DNA of 26,783 bases from Phoronis ovalis. Its lineage: Eukaryota; Phoronida; Phoronidae. Where the stretch lies: the NCBI GenBank assembly GCA_028565635.1, contig JAOXYB010047946.1:1-26783 (forward strand), read 5' to 3'. This document shows, piece after piece, positions 1 to 10,400 of this stretch. The notes beneath the pieces were generated by a model, which was not told the DNA's origin, did no database searches, and saw nothing but the letters and a program-made list of their open reading frames with translations. Each line of letters begins with the position of its first letter. The first letter of the stretch is position 1. The position numbers and the translations under genes are program-made.

Positions 1-570
1 TTTTTACATTGTGTGCCTCCTTACCCTTTACATATACTGTAGATATTATACTTAGATACCATTTGTGAAAACATGCACTTTTTGGTGACCATCTTGATTT
101 CAGCGGCTATATTAAATAATTTTGGGATGGAAAAAAGTATTGTGTGCCTTTTTAACCTTTAGACATGCTGTAGATATCAGACTTAAATGTTGTTTGTGAA
201 AACGCACAATTTTTGGCGGCCATCTTGGTTTCAGCAGCCATTTTGAGTAATTTTGGGATGGCGAAAACTGTTCAGCGGTACTTGTTTTTACATTGTGTGC
301 CTTTTTAACCTTTAGAAATTGTGCAAATATCAGATTTAGATACCGTTTGTGAAAACGCGCAATTTTTGGCGGCCATCTTTGTTTCAGCAGCCATTTTGAA
401 TAATTTTGGGATGGCGAAAACTGTTCAGCAGTACTTGTTTTTACATTGTGTGCCTTTTTAACCTTTAGATATGTTGTAGATATTAGATTTAGAAGACTTT
501 TGTGAAAACGCGCAATTTTTGGGGATAATCTTGGATTAAGCGGCCATTTTGAATAATTTGGGGTTATCAC
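1..570. repeat. Tandem satellite, 153-bp unit, about four copies
   Basis: The word ttgtgtgcc recurs at 9, 140, 293 and 446, giving spacings of 131, 153 and 153 bp. The first spacing is short because about 22 bp (the cgaaaactgttcagc segment) is missing from that unit. Each unit carries a gcggccatcttg-like core and a ccattttgaataattttggg stretch. The full unit length is 51 codons, so one minus-strand frame (570-112) stays open across three units and predicts a repeating peptide. No family similarity, signal peptide or splice context supports translation, so the open frame is read as a by-product of the period. The array reaches the left edge and probably continues beyond it. Confidence 0.9.
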
Positions 571-1182
571 AATAACAAAAATTGCTTACAATGTGAAATT
601 CTACGTCTGTGCCAACTTTCGTTGTGCTGCGCTGAAAAAATAATTATGGCTATCAAAGGGTTAATTCATGATTAATACGAAAGTTTCAAGTTTCAATGCA
701 GGATTATACATAATCATCTAGCAACTAAACAAAGATTTCCAGAAGGTTTAAATATATTTTATGTATACTTAGAATTCTGGGATTAGTGTGCTTCATTTCG
801 CTGTACACCACACAGAGCATACATATTTTTGGAGAAGTCTACATACCACACGCTTCCTGGTAAATACTATTTACTTTTATTATTTTTTTATCGTTGGATC
901 TTTCAAAATAGATCCTCACTTATAAATCAAATTAGCTTTTACGTACTTTCTGAATCAGTGATGCATTATAGTGTACGGCCTTTTTTTGTGTGGCCTTCGA
1001 CTCAATGACAGTCTACTTTAGAATCTTTATATTTACATGGTTTGAACACAATGAAGAAGAATCTATTTTCTTTGTTCTATTTTTTCTTGAACTTTTTATT
1101 TGAAAATCTATAAATTATAATTAACATAAAATTAAATCAGTTTGTTGTGTTCCCCACTAATAACTATTATGTGAACTCCTTC
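571..1182. other. No gene recognised (AT-rich spacer)
   Basis: AT-rich sequence between the satellite and the 3' end of the decayed GPCR. I see no coding segment, transposon terminus or long repeat here. Confidence 0.5.
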
Positions 1183-1587
1183 TTAGCACCGAGTCGTATC
1201 TTGGCTTTGACGTTTCATGTCTTGATCAATACTTCTATGCCGCGTAACTGCTGTCAAACTTGTAGGATGAGTACGCGATGTTTGAAGACTTGTTTTTGAT
1301 ACCACGTGATGTCCTTGCAACATCGACATGCACATATGCATCCTAATTTGGTCAAGAACTTTTAAAGGCATATGTCTAATATTTTTATTGCGACAAATGC
1401 AAATGACAGGATCCGCAAACAAGAGCAAAGGTACCGCTTCTCCACTGAAGAACAGTCTTGTACACGGAAGGAGGCATATCAGAAGACTTGTTCGAATAAA
1501 ATACCACAGTAAACGTGGTAAATATGGTAACCAACAAACGGCAATAGTGCCAACTATTAAAAGCGTTGTAACTGTGTCTTTGACAAT
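1183..1587 (-). CDS. Intact TM6-TM7-tail reading frame of the GPCR pseudogene
   Basis: This is the longest undisturbed part of the receptor: 134 codons plus a stop, uninterrupted from just after the ICL3 TGA. It contains the TM6 CWLP motif, an ECL3, a TM7 ending DPVICICRNKNIR, and a basic, Ser/Thr-rich tail ending at the stop at 1183. It has no upstream Met of its own before TM7, so it is a fragment and not an independent gene. Confidence 0.7.
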   Translation of the reverse strand: MVKDTVTTLLIVGTIAVCWLPYLPRLLWYFIRTSLLICLLPCTRLFFSGEAVPLLLFADPVICICRNKNIRHMPLKVLDQIRMHMCMSMLQGHHVVSKTSLQTSRTHPTSLTAVTRHRSIDQDMKRQSQDTTRC

Positions 1588-2208
1588 TCAACGAACTTGT
1601 TGGTTTGTCAATAAAGTAAATTGATGATGCCGACGAATTTCATGGAATATAATTCCATAGACCACAACAAGAAAGAGAAAGCAGACACGGACAACACCAT
1701 TTTTTTTGTCACTATCTGTGGATGTTGGACCGGTTTTACTGTTGCAAGAAGCCTATCGCATGTCATACCTAGCATGATAAATATTATTGCATAACTTGAA
1801 CCTGACTGAAAGCAATTTGTCGTAAGCAAATGCAATGCTGCAGTACTGTCAAATTTCTGTTTCATAAACTCACCACGGTAAGTTTTGTCACACACTGGAT
1901 TTCTACTGACAAGAATTAGTTGAGTAGTTTGAGACACCAAGTGTGCAGCAACTAAATTGAATAAAAACAACATCCTCGTTTCTTTCTTTTTTAAGCTTGC
2001 TAGTGCCGTTAATGTAAGTATATTTGATAATATATATTCCCAAGCAGCTTAGTACTCCATCAGTGATGCGTGGCCGCCGCTCTACAAGGTACGGATCATC
2101 ATAAAGACCAGGGACGTAGGCGTCATCAATTGGAACAATTGTTACACTAGAAAAGTTTTCATAAATTACTCTAGCGTACATGTTTAACTGGAGGGTGTTA
2201 CTTTCCAT
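1183..2208 (-). pseudogene. Class A (rhodopsin-type) GPCR pseudogene
   Basis: The minus strand encodes a seven-helix receptor in pieces. The start is taken at 2208 and gives an extracellular tail with an N-glycosylation site (NFS). TM1 begins in that frame (DGVLSCLG) and continues one frame over (SNILTLTALAS), so a frameshift lies near 2025-2040. ICL1 and TM2 follow (KKKETRMLFLFNLVAAHL), then TM3 with a DRY-like CDRLLATVKP. Near the T8 tract at 1700-1707 the frame changes, and TM4 with ECL2 appears to be missing: ICL2 runs almost directly into a TM5 end (VVVYGIIFHEIRR). ICL3 contains an in-frame TGA at 1588-1590. After it the frame stays open to 1183 through TM6 (IAVCWLPYLPRL, the CWxP motif) and TM7 (FADPVICICRNKNIR, a DPxxC form of NPxxY). 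The ligand cannot be inferred. Homopolymer sequencing error could explain the shifts, but not the missing helix or the TGA. Confidence 0.8.
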
Positions 2209-2231
2209 TCTAGCTGAAAGCGATTAATTCA

Positions 2232-2612
2232 CTAATTGTTTTTTCTGTTGCAGGATATATATGAAAACAAATAAAATATGATTTCAGCAATTCCCATGAA
2301 GTTTCCTTTAACATTCATCGCAATGTATAATATACTGCACTTGATATACAAACCATAATACAGTAACAATGTTGTCTTATGCGCCAGAGTTTGAGAGACC
2401 TGTCGAATTATGCTACCAGTCCACTGTACAGGTAACCTGCAGAATGCAGCTAGTACAATATATAACATGTAGGTTGCATTTGTGATCAGCTGATATGCAG
2501 CAGAGTTCTTATTGGTTCTAACTCGAAGACACTGCAAATGACATGAATGTGACGTTCTGTAAGCACGAAATATGCAGTCACCACTGATATACACTGTACA
2601 TCCGTAAATCAA
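2232..2612 (-). pseudogene. Fragment resembling TM6-TM7 of a second GPCR
   Basis: A 126-residue minus-strand frame. After a basic stretch (LRVRTNKNSAAYQL) comes a hydrophobic segment (MLYIVLAAFCRLPVQW) resembling TM6 with its Pro. A second segment (YYGLYIKCSILYIAMN) fits a degenerate TM7, with CSILY in the NPxxY place and IAMNxxxNF in the place of the usual AxMNxxFR. No TM1-TM5 is seen upstream. Its stop lies only 24 bp before the start of the neighbouring GPCR pseudogene on the same strand, which suggests that a deletion joined two tandem receptor genes. The call rests on motif shape only. Confidence 0.45.
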
Positions 2613-4302
2613 ACACGTGTTAATGTCGTAATTGGCATTTAAATTATTTTTATTTTCATTATTACTATAATTATACTTCCTATTGATTTTAATTATTCAT
2701 CAATTAATTATCCTTCTTTAGCTTATATCTCATTAGTTTAAGTACTGCAGATAAAGTGTGCACGATTAATCAGTAATCATTGTTTTGCCAGTACAAATTG
2801 ACATATAATAATTCTGTTTTTCACGGTTAAACTAATATTTGGGATAGGTAATATATTGCTAGCTGACATTTTTGCTCTTATTTATTCATCTAACACTAAT
2901 ATCAATAAATAAAAAATAAAAATATGTCTGTATTATTGGAGCATACAGCATTTGAGTGCCTTGTTTAATTATTCGGATTTTCATTTGTTCGTTTGACCAT
3001 AAGTTCTACTATCTACATCATTTGAAATTTACTTTTATCATTTACTAAGTCACTTAATATTTTATTTAAATCAACTAACAATTAAGCATTAGTTCGTTAA
3101 AAAGTATTGTTCATTCGCCTTCACTAAGACAGGACGTACGGAAGAACAATTTTTAGGATTATCACTCGAAAAAGGTATCAATTTCTAGGTTGTCGCGCAT
3201 AATAAATATGAACCGATTGGGATTTTATGTTTGACCATTAGATGCATCTGTGAAAAGTGGAGGTTGTATTTTTCTGGGAGTAATCTACGTGGTGTAATAG
3301 CAAAGCAATTTTGTGGTTATGCCTTCACGAAAAATTAACTGGGAGTAGGATACATAATCTTCTTAGGAAATGTTTATAGTGATTTAAGTTGCATCAACTT
3401 AAGTGGATAGGAAATTCAATTCTATCTTTATACCAAATATGAAGTAGCAACGCAACTCACTATTCCAAAAATAACAAATACAGAGCATGAAATAAAGCAA
3501 ATTAAAGAAACAGTATATTTTTATAAAAAGTGGGTGTCATGCTGGCAACAATTCATTTTCATTTAAAATACAAAAAATAGCAGTTACAAAGGAAAATGAA
3601 CGCAGATTGGCACCAATATCATGACCGGCATAATATGTCATATCGTGGTATACCAGTTGTGTATCATGATACTTTCAAAACAATTAAATAAAATGCGAAG
3701 TTACATCAAAAGAGTTCGTTCTTTGTATCAAGAACAGCGTTATCCTAATAGAAAATTTAAAAAATACGTTTAGAAAAAATAACGTTTCTAACTACGAACA
3801 AGTTCAGGTTTTTCTGAAAACTGACACCCGATTCTGATTCGGTTCCCTATACACATACGGGTTAACATGTTCCTTTAAATTGTAACATTAAATTTAGCAC
3901 CTTTTATTACGTCACCAGGTTCTTTTAACCTTCAGTTACAAATTTGCGAAAGAATGCCTTACTTGACTTTGTGTAATTTTAGCGTTATACATTGCTTAGG
4001 AAATCATCTGGGTGTTACTTTATCAGGAACCAGATTAAAATAAATCATCTAACCGTATTAACTTATGTTTGTTATTAATAATGAATAAGATTGTGAAATT
4101 GCGGGCTGACCTGCTACTGACGACGATGGGAATACTGATTCAATTAATGGAAACATATAGGACTAATAGTGGTAACTTACACAGTTCAATTTGATTTAAA
4201 TCAACTACTGTATCATTTTAATATCCAAGTTCACTTAGATTTTACATATTTTACATATTTCTCTTCGTTCTAGTACAAAGTCAGCATGGCTACCTGCCTC
4301 TT
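2613..4302. other. No gene recognised (intergenic)
   Basis: AT-rich DNA with stop codons throughout all frames. I see no domain-like peptide, transposon terminus or long repeat. Confidence 0.5.
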
Positions 4303-5010
4303 ATTTTGAAGAGGCGTGGTTATACGTCATTTCATAGGAGAACAAAATATAAATGTACAGTACCTCCGACAATCAGACCTTACGTAGATGCGCATTAGTC
4401 TGCGTCACTTATCTGTGGCTGATACTGTTTGTCTGACAGCAAGTATGCATTCAAAGATTTTAATTATTTTGCGTTCTCGTGCTAGTTATTATGACTTTGA
4501 TGGTAATGAGTGGAACTGCTGGCTTGCCTCCACCTAACGGGGAACCTGAAGAAATTAAGCGAGGTAAGCTTTCTGAGAGTAGCAAGCTATTGGTTTATGA
4601 GTAAGATGGTGTTCACTGGCCTTGGTAAAGCACTACATGGGAATATCGATTCAGTTGATGAAACATGTAGAACAATAGACTTGCAAAGTTCAAAAATGAT
4701 TTAAATACAACGTCTTTGAGATGTGTGGTTATATACACCATTTCATAGAACAAGAGGTAAATGCACAGTTCTCCCGCAACCAAACCTAATTGTGTACATT
4801 GATACGCAATTGTCTGTATCACCAGTCACTGATTGAAACTGCCTGACAGCAATTATGCTACTTATGAAAGACATTGTGCTACGTATGACTACGATGGTAA
4901 TGAGTGGGTGACGAGGGACCTGAACTAAAAGCTATAAGCGAGGTAAGATTCCTGGGAGAACTATGTTAGAGTTATTGAATTATGACTATATAGCGCTGAC
5001 TGGTCCTTAG
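4303..5010. repeat. Diverged tandem duplication, about 300 bp per copy
   Basis: 4303-4620 and 4707-5005 align along their length. Shared landmarks in order are gaggcgtggttatacgtcatttcatag / gatgtgtggttatatacaccatttcatag, the ctgcctgacagcaa / ctgtctgacagcaa word, gatggtaatgagtgg, and taagcgaggtaag, followed by similar flanks. Many substitutions and small indels show that it is old. Confidence 0.75.
4445..4563 (+). pseudogene. Possible signal-peptide first exon (weak)
   Basis: An ATG at 4445 opens MHSKILII. One frame over, a hydrophobic run (FCVLVLVIMTLMVMSG) continues into TAGLPPPNGEPEEIKR and a consensus donor, G|gtaagc, at 4563/4564 in phase 1. Together these resemble a signal-peptide exon broken by a one-base shift. 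A TATAAA at 4348 lies about 27 bp upstream of a TCAGAC initiator-like word. The duplicate at 4855-4942 keeps the MVMSG core and the donor but hits TGA directly afterwards. No downstream exon was recognised, so this may be chance. Confidence 0.25.
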
Positions 5011-5249
5011 TGGCATTCTCATAACATTAAACGTACTATATATTTAGGTTATTAGTTCTAGTATGCCTTTTGAAACAATTTCTTGAACATACATTTCACT
5101 AATAATAATATATGAAACACCACCAAATATACATTGATTATCAAAGAACGTCTTCGTTTTTTTTGGCCATAAAATTAAATAGAATTGAAAATTATGATCT
5201 ACATATTATAAGGTTTGTCCTTTAAAATTATAAATTATGTAAGTACCAA

Positions 5250-5670
5250 CAATCCCTAGCAATTTCCAGTTAATCCTCTCTCTTACTCAACTTGTATATC
5301 GACATTAAAATGGTCACAAAGTAAACTATCCGATTCTTCCTTATGGGTATTTTTTTGCTAATGTTACTTGAGTTTTTTACCCAAGATTATCATAAGGGTA
5401 TTACTAAAAAACAATTTGAATGCTCATAATAACAAAAAAATATTTTAACAATTATTTTCTCATCATTTATAATTCACTGCTTCGTTATTATAAGGGATTT
5501 TTACGTTACTTAACATTTGTAAAAATACACTGTAACGTTTGTCTCATTAAATTATATGAATTATGCTAGAAAGAAATACTTCGCAAATTCCAGTTTGTCC
5601 TCTTCTCAGCATTGTTCAAGTTGTACGTCGACAGCAAACTGGTCACAAAACAGCAGTTTTGCGTAAGATT
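5250..5670. repeat. Second local tandem duplication
   Basis: 5253-5330 and 5582-5670 share caatttccagttaatcctct / caaattccagtttgtcctct, followed by a conserved aacttgtatatcgaca / aagttgtacgtcgaca and tggtcacaaa. A 101-codon frame starting at 5563 covers the second copy, but the first copy is not open in the same frame, so coding is not supported. Confidence 0.6.
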
Positions 5671-6819
5671 CGCTATATACCAAGTAGGGCAAATCATTAT
5701 ACATTTTTTGTTATAATTTGTAACAACGAATTAATTTTAAAGACTCCAGATGGTCATGAGCTAGCGCCGTTTCACACAACCTTACTTTCCATAAACTGTA
5801 GTATTAGAAAAGTGAATCTAGTGTTTTGTGTAAATAGTTTTCGTCATTTGTTGAATAATTTCTGTTAAAAAATTGATGGGTTTTTGTTACTATTTGTCCA
5901 GTTGGTTTATACTGGCCAAACAAAGGTAGCTCGTTAAAAATAACATATGCCCAGATGACGTGCTACAAATCAAAATATTGCCTTGTCGTTAATTGCCTTC
6001 ACTCAAACAATTGCGTCTTTTGTTATACTATCACATATGAAAATATAGGTCTGATAGCAATGCCAACAATAAAAAATAAGCTTTCTGTTATTCCATGCTA
6101 ATGTTTGGTGAATGGTTTAAATTTCCTACACAGGCGATTGCATAATGGCCTATTCTTTAGTATATCGGTGATCCATACAATTACCAGCACACGCGCACAC
6201 ACAGTTCTACTATAAAATCAAATCATCTATAACTTCCCCGGCCCATCCATAGTTCTGCTGTAATTACAAGCCATTATTTCACTATATGTAATATGTCACG
6301 TGAATATAGGTGTTACGCTGTTGCTAAAACATATTCCTAAAAAAGCTAAATACCTACAAAGCAGCATCGTTTATGCAGATACCTTAAACATATTATTACA
6401 TATGCTGTCTTCTCATCCCAACGTTTTCTACTGCAATCCGAAACATATAGATAATTTCCATTTATATATATACGATACAATTCATACTAACGCTTGGTCC
6501 ACGAGTGTAAAGGACGTTACTTTTGGGTACACACATCTGCAATGGAGATTGAAGTCTTAATCGTGTGTGCTTTGTTACAGAACAACTTACTAGGGATGTG
6601 CAATAGGAAGCTTACAATAAACAATTAATAAATTGTCATGGTGGGCCTGGTCAACCTCGGGCTAAGTAAGTTTGGCAGACAAATAAAATTAACCATTCAA
6701 CTTGAAAATGGTAGATTATTTTAACGCTTTTGCAGAAAAAATATTAAAACATTTTTTATCAGTGTGAGTGTTATGGTACCCAATAGGATTTCAAATATCA
6801 GAGTTTATGGCTGTGAAAT
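5671..6819. other. No gene recognised (intergenic)
   Basis: AT-rich spacer. An 86-codon plus frame at 6300-6560 has no recognisable domain, signal peptide or splice partner, and I treat it as chance. Confidence 0.45.
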
Positions 6820-7000
6820 TCCCTATAGCCGATGTAACTCATAGCTTGAGTATTATCCTGACATGTACCATTGCGTCACCCATTGGATGTATGCTGAGTT
6901 CCAATTCGATATTTCGATATTTTTAAAGTTTTAATTTTGTATATATCCAAACATTTATCTAGAATTCTAGGTAAAGAAATCAGTTATATATTAAAAGAAC
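6820..7000. repeat. Duplicated block 'a', copy 1
   Basis: Matches 17740-17970. Shared words include ctatagccgatgtaa / ctatagtcgatgtaa, attggatgtatgctgagtt / aatggatgtatgctgagtt, atttcgatat / atttcgacat and attctaggtaaagaaatcag. The copies differ by indels of tens of bases and by many substitutions. It lies just left of block 'b' here but right of it in the other copy. Confidence 0.75.
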
Positions 7001-7199
7001 TCGATTTTTTTTCGTTTTCAGTCCTTTTTCACAATTATAGTTTCAATCAAACTTCTCTGTTTATTTTCAAATATAAATGTCAAGTAATAAAATGCTCAGC
7101 TTAGAGTAACACCGTTGTTATGGAATTGAAGTTCACGTGTTATAGATTCCAATAATATAGACAGATATTCAAATATTAACCGTAAAACAGAAAGTTACT

Positions 7200-8235
7200 T
7201 TTATTATAGTTGCAATTTAAAGACAAGTTGAAAAAGAAAATATTTCCCAGAATCTAGAAAATTTGGAGGCAGCCTATCGAGAGAAGAGGAAACAAAATCT
7301 TACTCATTAAATGTGTCTTCGAAACGTGCTGTATTTGATGCTCCGGAGGGGATTCTTCCGAGAGCTTATCATATTTTTTTTGTTACAGGAGGGGATTCCT
7401 CTAGTAACATAATTTCTGTACATTTTTATTTTGTTAACTATTCTTACAACAGTATTTGTATTGTTATGGTCTATGCTTGCTTTATTCACTGTGCTGTATT
7501 TTAACAATTTTTGAAATAACCCATACCTCGTCATATCATTATTTTTATGAATAGACTCGTATTTGGTTATTCCATTTAAAGTTTGGTGGTACAGCTCAGT
7601 TTGTATTCTTTTGCTCTTGATCAATTGTTTATTTAGCTATAAGTATCTAAAAGTGAAAACCCAATACTGGTTAAATCATTAGAATTTCCTTCTTAGTTTT
7701 GTATTCAATCCGTCATTAGGCATTAGATTTTTTCTTAGCAAGCATGGACAATGTAAATACTAAATATTGTATTCGTATCCTTTTTGTTGTTACCGCAAGG
7801 AATTCCTCTTGTAATGACTGATGGGTAGTTTTTTTGTACAATTCAGATTTTAAATTTTTCCTTATTTTGTATATATAAATTGTACATAGTATATAGTACG
7901 TTATTGGATTCGAGGACGAATCCTTGTAAAAAGGGGGGGTTGTGTGGCGTTCCGAGAGGGAATGGGATATCCTGGTATGGGTATATTGGACTGGTCCATT
8001 CATGGGCTAGTCACTTCATATAAAAGTTGTTTTCTATTATAATAAAGCTAGTGCACGTTTAGACATAGAAGCGAGAAGTTGTTAAGTCTATTAGTACTCT
8101 GCTCATCACTCTCTCAACGAGTCTTCCTAGCCGGGAACCGACAACCATAGATAGTTACCTCTCACCGGTGCCTTTTGTCTCGAACTTAATATCAACAGGC
8201 TAAGACCTCTCGGCCGGGTTCGCCGCACTTACACA
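7200..8235 (+). mobile_element. LTR-retrotransposon 3' end (probably Ty3/gypsy), truncated
   Basis: This segment is absent from the paralogous block: 7168-7200 aligns with 16353-16387 and 8236 onward aligns with 16396 onward, so roughly 1035 bp is extra here. Its right part has the layout of a retroelement 3' end: a purine tract (aaaaaggggggg) directly before a TG-starting LTR. No 5' LTR and no recognisable gag or pol domain were found, so only the 3' portion is present. The left boundary is approximate and no target-site duplication could be assigned. The Ty3/gypsy label is inferred from LTR style and length and was not tested by alignment. Confidence 0.6.
7941..8233 (+). repeat. Long terminal repeat
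   Basis: Begins TGTGTGGCG right after the purine tract at 7928-7939 and ends CACTTACA (the CA could also be 8234-8235). Inside are a TATA-like catataaaag near 8018, an AATAAA at 8041-8046, and a more GC-rich downstream part, as expected for U3, R and U5. Length is about 293 bp. Confidence 0.65.
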
Positions 8236-9130
8236 AACGAAATAAAAGATTCATTCTCATAAATTTTAATTTAATTTGACTGCAAAGATTTATAAAATTA
8301 TGTATAATTCCTGTAGTGGTTTCAGTCAGTAAAAACTCCAAGTTGTCAAGTTGTCAATGCTTTTATTCATTTCATCATAATTCGTTGTAAGCTTGACGAA
8401 TAGTATATAGACCACGTCTACCACCACAGATTTCAACTTTTGTACTGACCAAGAAAACGCCCTAAATCCCCACAATTCCCGTATACAACTAATTTACATC
8501 AGAAACATAGCGGGAGATTCCGTCCAATACTATAAACGAACAATTGGCCATAACAATTCCTGTTGGCTAAGTGTAAAGATTTTACGGTAATGTAATTATA
8601 CTTATGAGGAACAAAACTTGATTTGGTACAAACGCTGCTTATAACAAAATAGGAATAAATAAAATTGTAATAATTTGTTTATGAAGTTCTTTTTCTTCGG
8701 AATACTATTTTAATTTTTTTTGTTATATAAATTACGCGCTCTATACATTATTGCAGCAACACTTATACAGATGCACTCTTTAGCATCAGCACGGGAGCGT
8801 GAACGTAGAAACAATAGCCTTTGTAATTATAATTATCCGGACAAGTTATAGCACATATATGTGTGTATATCGAATAGGATATCACTACTGTGATAATAAA
8901 AGATGCGAATTGGAATTCGTTAATTTTCAAGAAGAGGGTTTTTTGGTTTTTATTATTAATTTTAAATTTTACTACTAGAAATTAATCAATAGATAGGTCC
9001 CGAACGAAGATCAGGTATGCTTGAACTGGTCAAATCCCTGCAATTAACTACGACACTTTATCTGTAACCCGTCTATAATCTACCTATTCAGTAGGATTAT
9101 TCGTAACTCTCGCATCTTACTTATGTAATG
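8236..9130. repeat. Duplicated block 'b', copy 1
   Basis: Aligns with 16396-17570. Shared stretches include aaataaaagattcattctcat, taagtgtaaagattttacgg, acaaaataggaataaataaa, gacaagttatagcacatata, gatatcactact, gaaattaatcaatagata and ccgtctataatctacctattcagtagg. No coding segment is recognised. This copy lacks the 331-bp MITE found in the other. Confidence 0.85.
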
Positions 9131-9459
9131 TTATTCAAATTATAACCCATAAATGTTTGATCAATAAACCAGAGTGTGAAAACGCCCTTAGAGTGATAAC
9201 TCCTTGAAAAGTGAAAGCTGGCAATTGAGCTGGGATCGACTAATATAACTAAGAGATAGTCCGATATGTTTTTTAAATACCTAGGGTATTTTTAGCGACC
9301 AAAATGGACTTCTGGGTGTTTTCTGTTGCCTAAATCATTATTGATATAATTCAAGTTCGTTCTTATTTACTTTCCAATTCATGACCACCACCACCCGTTT
9401 GCATTGCATAGTTTAATAACCAGGAGAATAGCGTCGATCACATGCGATCAGTATACCCT
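9131..9459. other. No gene recognised (spacer)
   Basis: Between block 'b' and the hairpin. No domain-like frame or repeat recognised. Confidence 0.45.
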
Positions 9460-9545
9460 TAATACTTTGTTAAAGAATCACACTATGTCAATAAGGTTTA
9501 ATGGTAAACCTTATTGACATAGTGTGACTCTTTTACAAAGTATTA
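9460..9545. repeat. Near-perfect 40-bp inverted repeat (hairpin)
   Basis: Left arm 9460-9499 and right arm 9506-9545 are reverse complements except at two positions. The loop is aatggt (9500-9505). The arms begin and end taatactttg / caaagtatta, so a TA dinucleotide could be a target duplication. It may be a tiny foldback or MITE remnant, or the source of a hairpin RNA; the sequence does not decide. Confidence 0.9.
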
Positions 9546-9590
9546 CAGCACTAGTCTACGGTATATTGCACATACACTGATTATGCTTGT

Positions 9591-9621
9591 CTGGCTGGCG
9601 GCTCTCTTGTAATCCAGCCAG
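9591..9621. repeat. Short hairpin, 8-bp perfect arms
   Basis: ctggctgg (9591-9598) and ccagccag (9614-9621) pair around a 15-nt loop. No T-run follows and no gene is next to it, so no function is proposed. Confidence 0.55.
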
Positions 9622-9721
9622 AAAAGTTAGTATGATTGTGATGCTTCGTGCTAATTGCTGGCCTAGGGACCAAATGAGGCACAGAGCATCAAACAAATGG
9701 GAGCTTCAGACAATTTTGTCG

Positions 9722-10380
9722 CTTTAACATGATATTACGTTGCCTCTCGACAGATCTGATATAGTCCTACCAAACCATATTTTCTTGCAATTAATTTGCG
9801 GTCTACGTCTAGCCAAAGACAAACTCTTTCATTATACTTGCTTACTTGCTTTTGCATCCTTAACTCACTCTTTGCTTATACCTGCGTTTATATACTGCAA
9901 ACCAATTTTTAAATCCGTTTAACATAATCTTAATAATCTTTGTTGTTATTCTAGGTCCTGATTAACAAAATAATGGATGGAGATATGAAAATATTACCAA
10001 TTATTATTCATTTCGTTTCTCTAATGGATAACATGTTAGATAATACAAGAAAAATATCTCCTTTAAAAAATATCAAGTTGTTTTTATTGTCAAGCAATGT
10101 ATTCTCTTATATTCATGGAGTCATTAACTGGATCACATATTACAGAAATGACAGGTTTCGGTGTCACAAGACGTCTATCCGTCTGTTTATTTTAACTGTG
10201 GTACGTGGGAGAGTTCACCTCATAATTCAGCCATGCACTCCACGAAACTAGCGACATCAATTTTGAAAGTAAAATTATAATCTACGAATATTTCTTTTTT
10301 GGGAATCTTGATCAACATTCTATATAGGAATGTAAATACAAAAACAAACACACGTAAGATATGTTTAATTTATATTACAT
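9722..10380. other. No intact gene; partial match to gene B intron 1
   Basis: 9968-10025 (aacaaaataatggatggagatatgaaaatatta and following) resembles 24068-24130 in intron 1 of gene B (aacaaatagatggagatacaaaaatatta, then a similar ttcgtttctc / cgtttcttc). This suggests a relic of a B-like gene. Open frames at 9740-9922 and 9973-10251 have no recognisable domain. Confidence 0.4.
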
Positions 10381-10400
10381 AAACTAAATAAATGTTGCTT

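Noticed and set aside
112-570. 152-codon minus-strand open frame
   Set aside because: It lies wholly in the satellite and is open only because the repeat period is a multiple of three; no independent coding evidence.
7307-7624. 105-codon minus frame and 63-codon plus frame
   Set aside because: They lie inside the retroelement remnant and have no recognisable retroviral-type domain in either direction.
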